Of a DNA stretch of 64,000 nucleotides, positions 1-8,719 are shown piece after piece. Source of the DNA: Embleya sp042956465 (GTDB lineage: Bacteria; Actinomycetota; Actinomycetes; Streptomycetales; Streptomycetaceae). The stretch is taken from the NCBI RefSeq assembly GCF_042956465.1, contig NZ_JBIBGL010000007.1:186001-250000 (forward strand), read 5' to 3'. Under the pieces are notes generated by a model. The model had not been told where the DNA came from. It did not search any database and worked only from the letters and a program-made list of their open reading frames with translations. Each line of letters opens with the position of its first letter. Positions within the stretch are counted from its first letter, which is position 1. Both the position numbers and the translations under genes were made by a program.

Positions 1-1092
1 CGTGCCGGTGGTGGGCGCGCCGAACGCGCCGAGTGCGGACAGGCCGACGACCGGGCCGCAGGCGGCGCCGAAGGTGTTGGCCGACATGGCCAGTGCGCTC
101 CACCGGCCGCGCTCGTCCAGCGCCGCGGCCACGCCCAGGACGTAGGTGGTGACCGCCTGGCAGGAGGCGTTCCAGCCGAGCAGGCCCACCGCGTAGAGGA
201 CCAGGCCGCCGCGGGGTGCGAAGGTCGACATCAGCGCGGCCGCCCCACCGGCGCCCACCGCCGCCACCAGCGGGACGGTCCGGCTCCGACCCCGTCCGCC
301 CGACGTCGCCACCACGACTCCGACGACCCCCGCCAACAGACACCCGGCGCACAGCGCGCTCACCGTCTCGGTGGACAGCCCCACCCGATCGGTACCCACC
401 CCCGAGGCGATCGCCCACAGCGCGTTCATCGCCACCGAGCGCACCCCGACGGCCGCGGTCAGCAGCAGTCCGGTGCGCCGATGGGGCGCCGGCCCGAGTG
501 CGACCGCGGCATCGGCCGGGGCCACCGCCACCGGCAGATGCCGCACCATCGGCAGCGCCCCCAGGCCGACCGCCGCCATCACCCCGACCGTGGCGAGCCG
601 ACCGCCGCCGAGCAGCGGCACCAGGGTGTACAGGACCGTCCCGGACAACGCCACCGCGAGCAGCGCGATGCCGGACGTCCGGGCGGGGTCGCGGGTACCC
701 GCCATCGCGGCGGTGGCCACCGTCAGCGCCATCCCGCTGCCCGCCCCGCCGACGATCGCGGCCGCGACGGCGAGCCGGGTACTGCCGGTGATCGCCGCGA
801 CGGTGAAGCCGCCGACCATCAGGAGCAACCCGATCCGGGCCTGCCGCTCGCGCCCCGCGCCGCCCGCCGCCCGGGTGACGGCCGCACCCGCGACCGCGGA
901 GCCGAGCAGTACGGCGGTCCCGATCGCGCCGGCGGCGGTGCCGGACAGGCCCAGACCGGTGCGGACGGCATCGAGGAAGGCAGGCAGCAGGTTGGCCATC
1001 AGATAGCCCGCCGAGGCCAGGATCGAGATGGCCGCGACGGCGGCGCCGGACCGTCCCGCGCGGGCGCGCGCGGGCAGGGTGAATACGGACAC
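1..1092 (-). CDS. MFS transporter, 3' end outside window
   Basis: Read on the minus strand from a GTG at 1092, this frame gives a strongly hydrophobic protein of about 364 residues that runs off the left edge. It has regularly spaced Ala/Gly/Leu/Val-rich membrane segments separated by short Arg-containing loops (for example a T-R-A-A-G-G loop after helix 2 and G-T-R-D-P-A before helix 5), the pattern of a 12-helix major facilitator exporter. The sequence is too generic to name a substrate. The GTG was chosen because hydrophobic coding begins just after it and no better in-frame start lies upstream; the ribosome site is weak. The CDS is incomplete at its C-terminus. Confidence 0.75.
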   Translation of the reverse strand, partial: MSVFTLPARARAGRSGAAVAAISILASAGYLMANLLPAFLDAVRTGLGLSGTAAGAIGTAVLLGSAVAGAAVTRAAGGAGRERQARIGLLLMVGGFTVAAITGSTRLAVAAAIVGGAGSGMALTVATAAMAGTRDPARTSGIALLAVALSGTVLYTLVPLLGGGRLATVGVMAAVGLGALPMVRHLPVAVAPADAAVALGPAPHRRTGLLLTAAVGVRSVAMNALWAIASGVGTDRVGLSTETVSALCAGCLLAGVVGVVVATSGGRGRSRTVPLVAAVGAGGAAALMSTFAPRGGLVLYAVGLLGWNASCQAVTTYVLGVAAALDERGRWSALAMSANTFGAACGPVVGLSALGAFGAPTTGT

Positions 1093-1700
1093 GGGTGGAG
1101 CTCTTTTCCCGAACGGGCCGCCGGCGGCAGGCCGAGGTGCCGCCACAGGGCGGGTCGGCGAGTGCGGCGAGGCAGGGGAGCGCGGCCGGCCGAGGGCCCG
1201 TCGTGGAGACGAACGGGCGATCCGGGGCGGCGCGACGCTCTATGTGCGCGCGGACGTGCGTGATGGATGACGTACGGGCCGCGCGAGGGGCGACCGGCGG
1301 CACGGGGCACGGTCGCGGGGGCCGCATGAGGCGGCCGAGGAAGTGGCGGGGCGTTACACGGGCGTCCTGGCAGGAAGGCGGGGCGAGGGAGGGTCTGCGA
1401 GGCCCCGGTGAGGTCCGTGTCCGGCGACCCGCCCCGGGTGCGACGAGCCCGTACGCGCTGACGCGCCCGGCTCGGCGGGATCAGGGTGGCACCCCGCGCG
1501 GCGCGGTGTCCAGGATTGTTGGTTTGGAATTCGTTACAGGCGGGTAACGCGGCCCGGTCGGCCGTACCGGACATCTCGTCGGCGCACCGATCACGCTCCG
1601 GGTCTCGGGTGCTCAGGGTGGGGTACGAAGCGGTCGGATCCGGCCGTTTTGCAGCAGTACTCGATCTCGCTCCCATCCTGTGTTAGTCTTGAGCCTGTTG
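1093..1700. other. Intergenic, no gene seen
   Basis: About 600 bases between the divergent MFS gene and the cold-shock leader. Open frames exist on both strands only because stop codons are rare at this G+C. None has a ribosome site or recognisable protein content. The promoter of the minus-strand MFS gene must lie at the left end of this stretch. Confidence 0.5.
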
Positions 1701-1731
1701 CAGTTGTGGTTCGCATCATCTTCTGAGTGCG

Positions 1732-1860
1732 CCTGTAGAGCTGTTCACTACAGGTGCATTTTGCATTTCGGTAGCTTCCGAAATGAGGGCGAAAAACGCG
1801 GCGACGCCCGGATTCACGAAGTGTGGATTCGTTCATCGGCCCACATGTAGGGAGAAAAAT
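1732..1860 (+). promoter_or_regulatory. Structured 5' leader of cold-shock gene
   Basis: The stretch before the cold-shock start is clearly richer in A+T than its surroundings and holds two hairpins. The first pairs CCTGTAG (1732-1738) with CTACAGG (1748-1754). The second pairs CATTTCGG (1764-1771) with CCGAAATG (1778-1785). A ribosome site GGGAG sits at 1851-1855. Bacterial csp messages are known for long structured leaders that refold with temperature; assigning that role here is inference. Confidence 0.55.
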
Positions 1861-2064
1861 ATGGCTACCGGAACCGTGAAGTGGTTCAACTCGGAAAAGG
1901 GCTTCGGCTTCATCGCGCAGGACGGTGGCGGCGACGACGTCTTCGCCCACTTCTCCGCGATTCAGGGCAACGGCTACCGTGAGCTCGTCGAGGGCGAAGC
2001 CGTCGAATTCGACGTCGTGCAGGGCCAGAAGGGCCTCCAGGCGGAGAACATCAACCGCCTCTGA
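1861..2064 (+). CDS. cspA: Cold-shock domain protein (CspA family)
   Basis: A 67-residue single cold-shock domain, the normal length of the family. It starts MATGTVKWFN and carries both RNA-binding motifs, RNP1 as K-G-F-G-F-I (residues 16-21) and RNP2 as D-V-F-A-H-F (residues 28-33). The protein binds single-stranded RNA/DNA as an RNA chaperone in the cytoplasm. The ATG at 1861 follows a clear GGGAG ribosome site. A longer in-frame start at 1783 lies inside the structured leader and would add an unrelated N-terminus, so it was not used. The gene stands alone with its own terminator at 2084-2132. Many actinomycetes have several csp paralogues, so the exact symbol is approximate. Confidence 0.95.
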   Translation: MATGTVKWFNSEKGFGFIAQDGGGDDVFAHFSAIQGNGYRELVEGEAVEFDVVQGQKGLQAENINRL

Positions 2065-2083
2065 TCTTCACTGATCAGCACGA

Positions 2084-2132
2084 CCGAGGGCCGGTACCGC
2101 ACTTCGTGTGCGGCGCCGGCCCTCGGCGTTTT
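2084..2132 (+). terminator. Rho-independent terminator after cspA
   Basis: CCGAGGGCCGGTACCGCAC pairs almost perfectly with TGTGCGGCGCCGGCCCTCGG around a TTCG tetraloop and is followed by GTTTT. It begins 20 bases after the cspA stop. Confidence 0.85.
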
Positions 2133-2262
2133 CGGTACGACTCTCGGTGCTTTCGGTACGACATGCGGCGTTCTCCGTACGGCCTTCGGGTTCCGTACCA
2201 CGCGTGGCGTTCCCCGTACGGCCTTCGAGGTTTCCCGCCGGGCCCTCGGGGTTTCCGCAGGA
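2133..2262. repeat. Short imperfect tandem repeats
   Basis: Four to five degenerate units of roughly 25-30 bases built around TTTCGGTACGA or TTCCGTACGGCCTTCG follow the cspA terminator. No gene covers them. They look like a decayed tandem array rather than an operator set. Confidence 0.45.
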
Positions 2263-2336
2263 ATCGCGCCCGCGGGCACGGTGTCGCCGCCGACGGCGGC
2301 CTCGGTCCCGCCGCGTAGGGGCATGCCGCTGCCGGG

Positions 2337-4091
2337 TCAGGCGGGTTGGCCGGCCTCCGGCGCCTTCTCGGCCGCGCCGAGGGCCGCAAGTTCCTCCTCG
2401 ACCCGACGTGCGTGCGCCTCCTCGTCCTCCCGCGCCTTGCGCGGACTCCAGCGGCCGGCCATCACGAACACGCATGGGACGAACAGCGCCTGACACGCCA
2501 GGGTCAGCCACCACCAGCGCATCCACTCGTCGCTCGCGCGGTCCTTCGCCTTCTGCACTTCCTCGCCGTGGTCGATCAGGATTCCCAGCGACTTCTGCTT
2601 CTGCTCGACCAGATTCAGCTTGGTGATGTCACCGCCGGCCAGCTGCAACGCCTTGATCTGCAAATCGATCGGGATCGACGCGCGGTCGGGGAACTTGGAC
2701 ATCCGGATGAACAGCGCCGGATCCTTCTGCACCAACTCCAGCGCCGGACCGGCGTCCGCCTGCGCCGCGACCACCTCCTCGCCGTGGTTCACCAACGGCG
2801 TCGCCGACGTGACGATCACCGGCGTGAACACCGCCGAGACCGACACCACGATCCGGATGATCCAGCCCCACACCGCCAGCCCCGTCGCGGTGGCCGCAGG
2901 GTTGTGCTTCTCGACGGTCTCGGTGTACCCGGCCATCCACGGCGCATAGGTCAATCCGCTGCACACGCCGATGCCGACCAGGAGCCACGCGAACGTGTAG
3001 TAGTCCGTGTCCGGCTTGTCCGTGGTCAGCGCGAACAGGAACGTGAACACGACCGTGCCCACGCCGCCCACGATCATGAACGGCTTGCGCACCCGGGTCA
3101 GGTCGGACGCGATGCCGACCACGACGAGTGCGATCGCGTTGGCACCCCAGTACCAGTTGGCGAGCGCGTTGGTCCGCTGCTCGGAGTACCCGTAGACGGT
3201 CGAGTAGTAGACGACCAGGTTGCCGACGACCGTGTAGTAGAACATCAGGTGCAGGCTGATCCCGAGCGCGGGTGCGAGGATGTCCAGCCGCATCATCTGC
3301 CGCCAGTGGTTCTTCTGCGCGGCCTCCACATCCAGGCCGCGAGCCCTCGCCTCGATCAGCGCCTTGTCCCGCAGCGAGACCATGAGCTGGTCGCGCAGCG
3401 CCGGGGACAACTCGCGCAGCCCGAACAGCGCGATCACGAAGACGACCAGGCCGACGATGCCCGCGTATCGGAACTCGTCCTGCCAACTGCTGGTGTCCAA
3501 CGTGTTGCTGCTGACCGTGGTGACCACCAGGCTGCCGATGATCGGCCCCAGCGTCCAGAAGCCCATCGCGCCCGCGCGACCCACCTGCGGCGAGAAGTCG
3601 CGGATCAGCGCCGGCGTGGCGACCAGGGCCATGCCCTCGACGATGTTCACCAGGGCCATGAAGAACATGAACCAGCCCTTGCTCTGCGCGTTCGGCAACG
3701 CGAACAGCACGAGCACACCGGTGAGCAGCAGGCCGTACACGACCAGGTTGGCCCGACCCCACCGGTCGGCAAGGCCGGCCAACAGCGAGGCGAACGCGCC
3801 GACCGCGTTGCCGACGACGGAGATCATCGTCGCGTACATGAAGGTCATGCCGTACTCGTGCATCAGCAGCGTGGAGACCGCGTACTGGATGTACAGCTCG
3901 TAGTAGAGGATCACCGAGCCGATGACCACGATGGACAGGTAGAAGATCCGCGGCCCGTTGGCCGGGTAGCGGTCCAACTGGCGGTGCCACAGGCCGCGGA
4001 ACAGGGCGGGCAGCGGGCCGCGAGGTGCCGACGGCGGGGCTTCGGGATCGCTCGCGTCCGGCGGGCCCGATGGGGACGTGGTGGAAGACAT
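2337..4091 (-). CDS. MFS transporter, metabolite/H+ symporter type
   Basis: A 584-residue integral membrane protein, longer than the usual 400-450-residue MFS. The first membrane helix starts near residue 50, after a Pro/Ser/Ala-rich cytoplasmic tail. The loop between helices 2 and 3 has the MFS signature G-L-A-D-R-W-G-R-A (about residues 107-115). A large hydrophilic domain of about 120 residues lies before the last helix (about 425-540), and the C-terminal tail is charged and helical (REDEEAHARRVEEELAAL). The ATG at 4091 is preceded by GAGGAGG on the minus strand. The gene is monocistronic, with a palindromic site upstream at 4213-4234. The substrate cannot be read from sequence. Confidence 0.85.
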   Translation of the reverse strand: MSSTTSPSGPPDASDPEAPPSAPRGPLPALFRGLWHRQLDRYPANGPRIFYLSIVVIGSVILYYELYIQYAVSTLLMHEYGMTFMYATMISVVGNAVGAFASLLAGLADRWGRANLVVYGLLLTGVLVLFALPNAQSKGWFMFFMALVNIVEGMALVATPALIRDFSPQVGRAGAMGFWTLGPIIGSLVVTTVSSNTLDTSSWQDEFRYAGIVGLVVFVIALFGLRELSPALRDQLMVSLRDKALIEARARGLDVEAAQKNHWRQMMRLDILAPALGISLHLMFYYTVVGNLVVYYSTVYGYSEQRTNALANWYWGANAIALVVVGIASDLTRVRKPFMIVGGVGTVVFTFLFALTTDKPDTDYYTFAWLLVGIGVCSGLTYAPWMAGYTETVEKHNPAATATGLAVWGWIIRIVVSVSAVFTPVIVTSATPLVNHGEEVVAAQADAGPALELVQKDPALFIRMSKFPDRASIPIDLQIKALQLAGGDITKLNLVEQKQKSLGILIDHGEEVQKAKDRASDEWMRWWWLTLACQALFVPCVFVMAGRWSPRKAREDEEAHARRVEEELAALGAAEKAPEAGQPA

Positions 4092-4212
4092 GCGGCCTCC
4101 TCGACGAGCGTGGGTCTATCGAGGTACAGGAATGCGGGGAACGCGGCCGTGCGAATACGTCGGACCGGGGGGAAGGGACGACCCTCCGGGCCAACGCGTG
4201 GAGTGACCTTAG

Positions 4213-4234
4213 TACCGGCCGGTAGCGCGCTACC
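4213..4234. promoter_or_regulatory. Overlapping palindromes, putative repressor operator
   Basis: TACCGGCCGGTA (4213-4224) is a perfect 12-bp palindrome. It shares GGTA with a second perfect palindrome, GGTAGCGCGCTACC (4221-4234). They lie about 120 bases upstream of the MFS start at 4091, where a repressor operator would be expected. Interlocked dyads fit TetR-type sites; the regulator is unknown. Confidence 0.5.
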
Positions 4235-4652
4235 AGAGCGAACGCCAAGAAATGAAACGGGTTGCGATTTTGGCCGGGGGCAAGGGCCTTACCTGGGCGG
4301 ATGTGGGGGGTTGAACGCGGGGAGAGGCGGGGGCTGTCGGGGAGGGGCGGCTTTGCGCGGGTCGCGGTGGCAGGCGGGCCGGGGCGGGCGTGGGTGGGCC
4401 TCGAGGGGGGCGCGGCGAACGCGGCGGGCTTGGCGGGCTTGGCGGACGTGGTTGGTCGAACGCGTGGGTCGGCGAGGGTTTTCGAAGGGGGCGGTTTTGG
4501 GCGGGTTGCGGTGGAAAACGTGGGCCGGGGGCGGGCGTGGGCGGACCTGGGGCGCGGCGCGCTGGGTTCGGGGGCCTGTGGACGGGATGTGGCGGGGCCG
4601 GGGCGTTGGGATGGGGCTGCCGGACGTGGGGCGGCCGGGTGGCCGAGCAGCC
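4235..4652. other. Gene-free G-rich stretch
   Basis: Very strong G over C bias on the + strand, with many runs of three or more G. No ribosome site or protein-like frame is seen. It lies between the MFS promoter and the stop of the next minus-strand gene. Confidence 0.5.
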
Positions 4653-5444
4653 TTACCGGTCGCGCCCACCACTGTCGCGACCGGGCTCGCCGAGGTCGTC
4701 GAGGTCGCCGGAGTCTTCAAGGCCACCGAGATCGCGTACGTCACCGGCGTCACCGGCGTCACCGTCGAGACGACCGGGGCTGCCCGGGCCGGCCGGATTG
4801 CCCGGCCCGCCCGGGTCACCTGGGCCGCTTGTGCCGCTTGCGCCGCTTGGGCAGCCAGGGTCACCCGGGCTGCCCACATCGTCCTGCGCATCCCGCTCCG
4901 ATTCACCTACCGCAGGAAGCGGACGATGCCCCCACGATCCGACCTGGAACGGCCCGCCCAGGGCCTCCCAGCCGTCTCCGCCCTCCCCGTGCACGATCAC
5001 GCCACGCCCACCGCAGCAACTGCCCCCACCCGGCACGCCATCGCCCGCCTCCTCCCCGGCCATCCCGATCCGCCGCGCGTCCGCGTACCACCGGTCGATC
5101 GACCGGGCGAAGTCCGGATCACGGTCTGCCCGCAACGACAGTGCGCCGGCGAGCGCGTAGGCCCGGGTGTACGCCCGCAGTCCGCCCGGGGTTTCGTGTC
5201 CGAGCAGGGTGAGCTCCAACTCGCCCGTGGGCAACGGCGCCGGGCGATGCGGTACGGACGACCCGGTCGCGCGCGACGACCTCGATGTCGGCGGTATCGC
5301 GTCCGACTCGCCCTCGGGTCGCTCCGGCTCGCGCGGCAACGGCGTCCGCACCAGTTCCACGAGGCGCGTCCAGGCCAGGCGACCGGCGTCGCCGCCGGCT
5401 CCGGCGGCAAGCCCGCTCAGCAGGTCCACCGAGATCGATTCCAC
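4653..5444 (-). CDS. Conserved actinomycete protein with Gly-X-Y tail
   Basis: A 263-residue protein of unknown function. Residues 1-40 (VESISVDLLSGL, then AGRLAWTRLVELVR) resemble the N-terminus of a family common in streptomycetes, often near TPR or NTPase conflict proteins. The helix around residues 105-130 (L-R-A-D-R-D-P-D-F-A-R-S-I-D-R-W) fits the same family. From about residue 190 the chain becomes collagen-like, with repeated G-x-P/G-P-G triplets, then a GDAGDAGD-type Asp/Gly stretch. The GTG start at 5444 has AAGGGG seven bases upstream; a longer frame begins at 5591 but lacks a ribosome site. It lies downstream of the TPR gene at 5814-8114 on the same strand. Function is not assigned. 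Confidence 0.65.
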   Translation of the reverse strand: MESISVDLLSGLAAGAGGDAGRLAWTRLVELVRTPLPREPERPEGESDAIPPTSRSSRATGSSVPHRPAPLPTGELELTLLGHETPGGLRAYTRAYALAGALSLRADRDPDFARSIDRWYADARRIGMAGEEAGDGVPGGGSCCGGRGVIVHGEGGDGWEALGGPFQVGSWGHRPLPAVGESERDAQDDVGSPGDPGCPSGASGTSGPGDPGGPGNPAGPGSPGRLDGDAGDAGDVRDLGGLEDSGDLDDLGEPGRDSGGRDR

Positions 5445-5553
5445 GCGATACCCCTTGCATCGGGCGATAACGGTGGGTCCACGGTAGAACGCAGCTGCCC
5501 GCACTCGGGCCGGAACCGCATGCGCAAGTGTTTCCCAATCGTGCTCCGGATTT

Positions 5554-5605
5554 CGGCAACAACATCCGGTAACGGCACCCGGCAACAACATCCGGCAACG
5601 GCACC
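5554..5605. repeat. 26-bp direct repeat upstream of 4653-5444 gene
   Basis: Two head-to-tail 26-bp copies (5554-5579 and 5580-5605) differ by one base and each begins CGGCAACAACATCCGG. They sit 110-160 bases before the GTG of the downstream minus-strand gene, so they may be paired regulator sites. The rest of 5445-5813 shows no gene. Confidence 0.6.
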
Positions 5606-5813
5606 AGGTCCGGCACCCACCCGACGGTCACACCCGCAGGCCCACCCCTCGATCGTGCGTGGGCCGCTTCGGTTGGGTGCGCGGAAGGCGCGCTCGGCTC
5701 CGGGGCGGGCCGGCGGCCTGGGCCGGCGCGTCTCGAAGGCGCGTCTCGAAGGCGCGTGTCGACCGTGCGTACGGGCGGCCCGGTTGCGTGCTGCGTGCAC
5801 GCCGGGCGGCGGC

Positions 5814-8114
5814 TCAGGTCTTCGCGTGTCGGCGGCGGACGGGGGCGCCGCGGACCTGGGTCGGCCGGCGGGCGGGATCCGGGTCGGGGTGGGCCTGGCC
5901 GAGTGGGTCGGACTGGGCCTCGGGCCGGTGTTCGGGCCGTGGGCGGGGGTCCGCCGCGGCCGGGTCGAGGATGAACCGCATCCGGGTCAGGTGCGCCCGG
6001 GCGGTTTCCAGGCCCCGATTCGCCGAGCCAGGGACACGTTCGCGCATCGCCACGACGGCGGGCCCGAGCCGTACCGATTCCTGAGCGTCCGGGATTCGCA
6101 GCCACACCTTGAGCGCGTTGTCCGCGGCGGCGATCGTACTCGGGTGTTGCGGGCCGACCGCCTCCGCGCCGCGCTCGGCGACCTGGCAGTAGATCAACAC
6201 CGCGTCCGCGACCCGACCCAGTCCGGCGCTCACGAACGCGAGCATGGCCTGGGCGTCCAGCGTGCCGGGATGCGCCGGACCGACCAACCTCTCCATGTGC
6301 ATGCTGAGTTCGGCGGCCTTCTGCCACGCCTCCATGCCGCGCCCGGTGTCCGACGCGTGCCGGATGGCCGCCAACTCGTGCCAGTACGTGGGCAGTACGT
6401 CCGCCGGCCGGATCAACGCGCCCGCCGCCGACGCGCCCTGGGACAGCGCCCGCCGGGCGGGTGTAGGCGCGACGGCCCGGCCGCGCACCGGCATCGACAT
6501 CGGCCGGCCCGGCCCGATTCCTCGGTTCGGCGCGAGTGCCGGGGGCAGTTGGGTGGGACTCGTGCTCGGCGGACGACGTGCGGCAGTCGGTGTCAGCGCA
6601 CTCGCGTCGGTCGCCTGGATTCGCACGGTTATCCGAGGCGGCAGCGGCGGGGGCGGCGGCTCGGGATGCGGCCGCGGCGCGGAACCGGCCGCACGGCGGT
6701 TCGGGTCGGCGCCCATCGTCGGGCGGGTCGCGGGCCGAGACGCGGCGCTCGCGGGGCTGTTCACAGGGCTGTCGGCGGAGCGGTCCGCGGAGCTGCGTGC
6801 GGATCCGGCCGCGGGGGCGGTCGCCGAGCCGCGTGCGGGGCCGTTCGTGCGGCGGTCGGTCGGGCCGGGGAACTCCGGTTCGCGCTCGAGCAGCGCGGAC
6901 TTGGTGGGTGGGCTCGGCTTGCCACGAGCGGCCGGACCGCCGGCGCCGCGACCGGTCGCCGACGGCGCGCCGTCCTTGCGGGCGGATGGGCCGAGTGGGC
7001 GGCTGCCCGGCTTGGCGGCGCCGGCTCGGAGGGCCTCGCGCAGGCTGGTACCGGGTACCTCGGGCTCGTCCTCCGGCCCGGAGGTGAGTACGGAACGGAC
7101 CAGGCCCAGCGCCCGCCGCCCGACACCGGGTTCGTCGCGCGGCCGGGTGGCCGGGGCCGGGTGGGCGTCGGGTTCGGCCCGCGGGTCGGCGACCGGCGGC
7201 CGCCGGCGGGCAGCCTCGGGGTCGGCTCCGCCGCCGATCCCGCCACCGACCACGCCGGAGCCGCGCAGGCCGGAACGCTGCGCCGGGGTCATGCCGTTGG
7301 GCGGCACGGCGGACAGCGCGGAGATCCCGGTCCCGGTGGCGCCGTTGCCGCGCGGCGTGACCGCCTTGAGCCGGCGAACGGCCGTACGCAGGGTCGGCGG
7401 ACGTGCCTCGGGCGAGCAGTTGGCCAGCGCGAGCGAACCGGCGGATGGCGCGAACTCGACGGTGTCCGGGGCCAATCGGGCCCGCTCGGCGAGCAGCGGA
7501 TGGATCTCCTCGGCCGGTACCGGATCCGGCAGTTCGGGAAAGCCCTGAGCGAGCGCGGCCACCAGCGCCCGGGTGAACGGATGCGGCGGACCCTTGACGT
7601 CCGGCGGATTCAACACGCCCCACAGCGGAAGGCCCTGGCACAACTCGTGCGCCCGTTCACGGGCCGCCTCCCAGGTTTCCCGCCCCGCCGTCAGATCGCA
7701 GATCACCAGGGTGTTCTCGGCCGGCCGAGGACCGAGCAGTTCGACCACCCAGGACCACGGAAGCCCGTCGTAACGCACCGAGCCGGACGTCGAATCACGC
7801 AGGCCCAGGTGCAGTTCGCGACGCCGACGGTCGAACAGGAGGCGCCCGGTCAAATAGACGATCACCGGCCCGTCCACCGCACCCGCGGCCTGAAGATAGG
7901 CCCGAACCGCGTGCGGCTGCACCGCGTCCGGCAACTGCACCACGTCGGCGGCGGCGTCCGGAAAGAGTTGATGGGGCGTCAGAGCCGACATCGCGACCAG
8001 GTTGCTCCCAGTCTCCGACCGCCGTCTCCGCCCGGATCCACCACCCTCCACAAGCAGCAACTGCCCCCGCTCCGACGGGATTCGGATGACCCGCCCACCA
8101 CCACGTTCGGTCAT
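5814..8114 (-). CDS. TPR protein with N-terminal caspase-like fold (possibly inactive)
   Basis: A 766-residue three-part protein. Residues about 45-200 read as an alpha/beta domain with hydrophobic strands (P-V-I-V-Y-L-T-G, N-T-L-V-I-C-D-L). A late P-F-T-R-A-L-V-A-A-L segment recalls caspase-like (peptidase C14) effector domains, but the expected His-Gly and catalytic Cys are not seen. Residues about 230-560 are disordered and rich in Pro/Ala/Arg. Residues about 575-700 carry tetratricopeptide repeats (A-E-R-G-A-E-A-V-G-P-Q-H-P-S-T and similar). The ATG at 8114 has GGGGAGG six bases upstream. It is probably co-transcribed with 4653-5444. The TPR part is secure; the caspase-like reading is tentative. 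Confidence 0.6.
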   Translation of the reverse strand: MTERGGGRVIRIPSERGQLLLVEGGGSGRRRRSETGSNLVAMSALTPHQLFPDAAADVVQLPDAVQPHAVRAYLQAAGAVDGPVIVYLTGRLLFDRRRRELHLGLRDSTSGSVRYDGLPWSWVVELLGPRPAENTLVICDLTAGRETWEAARERAHELCQGLPLWGVLNPPDVKGPPHPFTRALVAALAQGFPELPDPVPAEEIHPLLAERARLAPDTVEFAPSAGSLALANCSPEARPPTLRTAVRRLKAVTPRGNGATGTGISALSAVPPNGMTPAQRSGLRGSGVVGGGIGGGADPEAARRRPPVADPRAEPDAHPAPATRPRDEPGVGRRALGLVRSVLTSGPEDEPEVPGTSLREALRAGAAKPGSRPLGPSARKDGAPSATGRGAGGPAARGKPSPPTKSALLEREPEFPGPTDRRTNGPARGSATAPAAGSARSSADRSADSPVNSPASAASRPATRPTMGADPNRRAAGSAPRPHPEPPPPPLPPRITVRIQATDASALTPTAARRPPSTSPTQLPPALAPNRGIGPGRPMSMPVRGRAVAPTPARRALSQGASAAGALIRPADVLPTYWHELAAIRHASDTGRGMEAWQKAAELSMHMERLVGPAHPGTLDAQAMLAFVSAGLGRVADAVLIYCQVAERGAEAVGPQHPSTIAAADNALKVWLRIPDAQESVRLGPAVVAMRERVPGSANRGLETARAHLTRMRFILDPAAADPRPRPEHRPEAQSDPLGQAHPDPDPARRPTQVRGAPVRRRHAKT

Positions 8115-8719
8115 GTGTGCCTCCCCGGCCGAGCCCATCTGGGTGGACCACCACGCAACTGAAGGTTAGGGGTATCGACCGGCCATGGTCGACATATCGG
8201 ACCGGTTGGCCGGTGGGCCCGATCGGCACACGAGCTCACAACGGGGCGCGCGGGGGGCGCGGGGCGCGCGGGTGTGTGGGGGTGTGGGCGGAGGTGCGGG
8301 GTGCGGGGCGGGGCGGGGCGGGGGGTGCGAGGCGGGGGTGGGGTACGCACGGTGGGGGCGGGCCAAGGTCGAGGCGGATGATGGGGGTGGGGCGGGGGTT
8401 GGGCGGGGCCGGTGGGAGGTGGGCGTGGTTCGGCTTGGGCGGGGGAGGGGGGTCGACGTGGGCGGTGGATGGGGCGAGGTTGGCGCGGGGTGCCTCGGGC
8501 GGGCCGGCAGGGGGTGAGATCGGAGGCGTTGGCTCGGGAGTCGGGAGCCCCGGGGCTGGGAGCCGGGGTCGGGGCCGGGCCGGGGCGGAGTCGGAGCCGG
8601 AGCCGGAGACGGGGCGGGGCGGGACCGGACGGTGACGTTGTGGGGTCCGGGCTGGGCGTCGGGCTTCGAGGCGAGTGTGGCGTGGGCTAGCCGGGAGAGG
8701 ATCGACCCTCGAACGGCGT
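8115..8719. other. Gene-free G-run region
   Basis: Around 8230-8700 the + strand is dominated by GGGGC/GGGGT runs (for example 8310-8345). This gives strand asymmetry and strong G-quadruplex potential. No coding frame with a ribosome site is seen. It separates the TPR gene start from the palindrome array. Confidence 0.55.

Noticed and set aside
999..1676. Minus-strand 225-codon frame upstream of the MFS gene
   Set aside because: Pro/Arg/Ala-rich text without a ribosome site; it lies out of frame with the hydrophobic MFS coding sequence.
2346..8162. A + strand open frame of about 1,940 codons
   Set aside because: It runs antisense to the MFS and TPR genes, has no ribosome site and gives low-complexity Arg/Gly/His text. 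It exists because stops are rare at this G+C.
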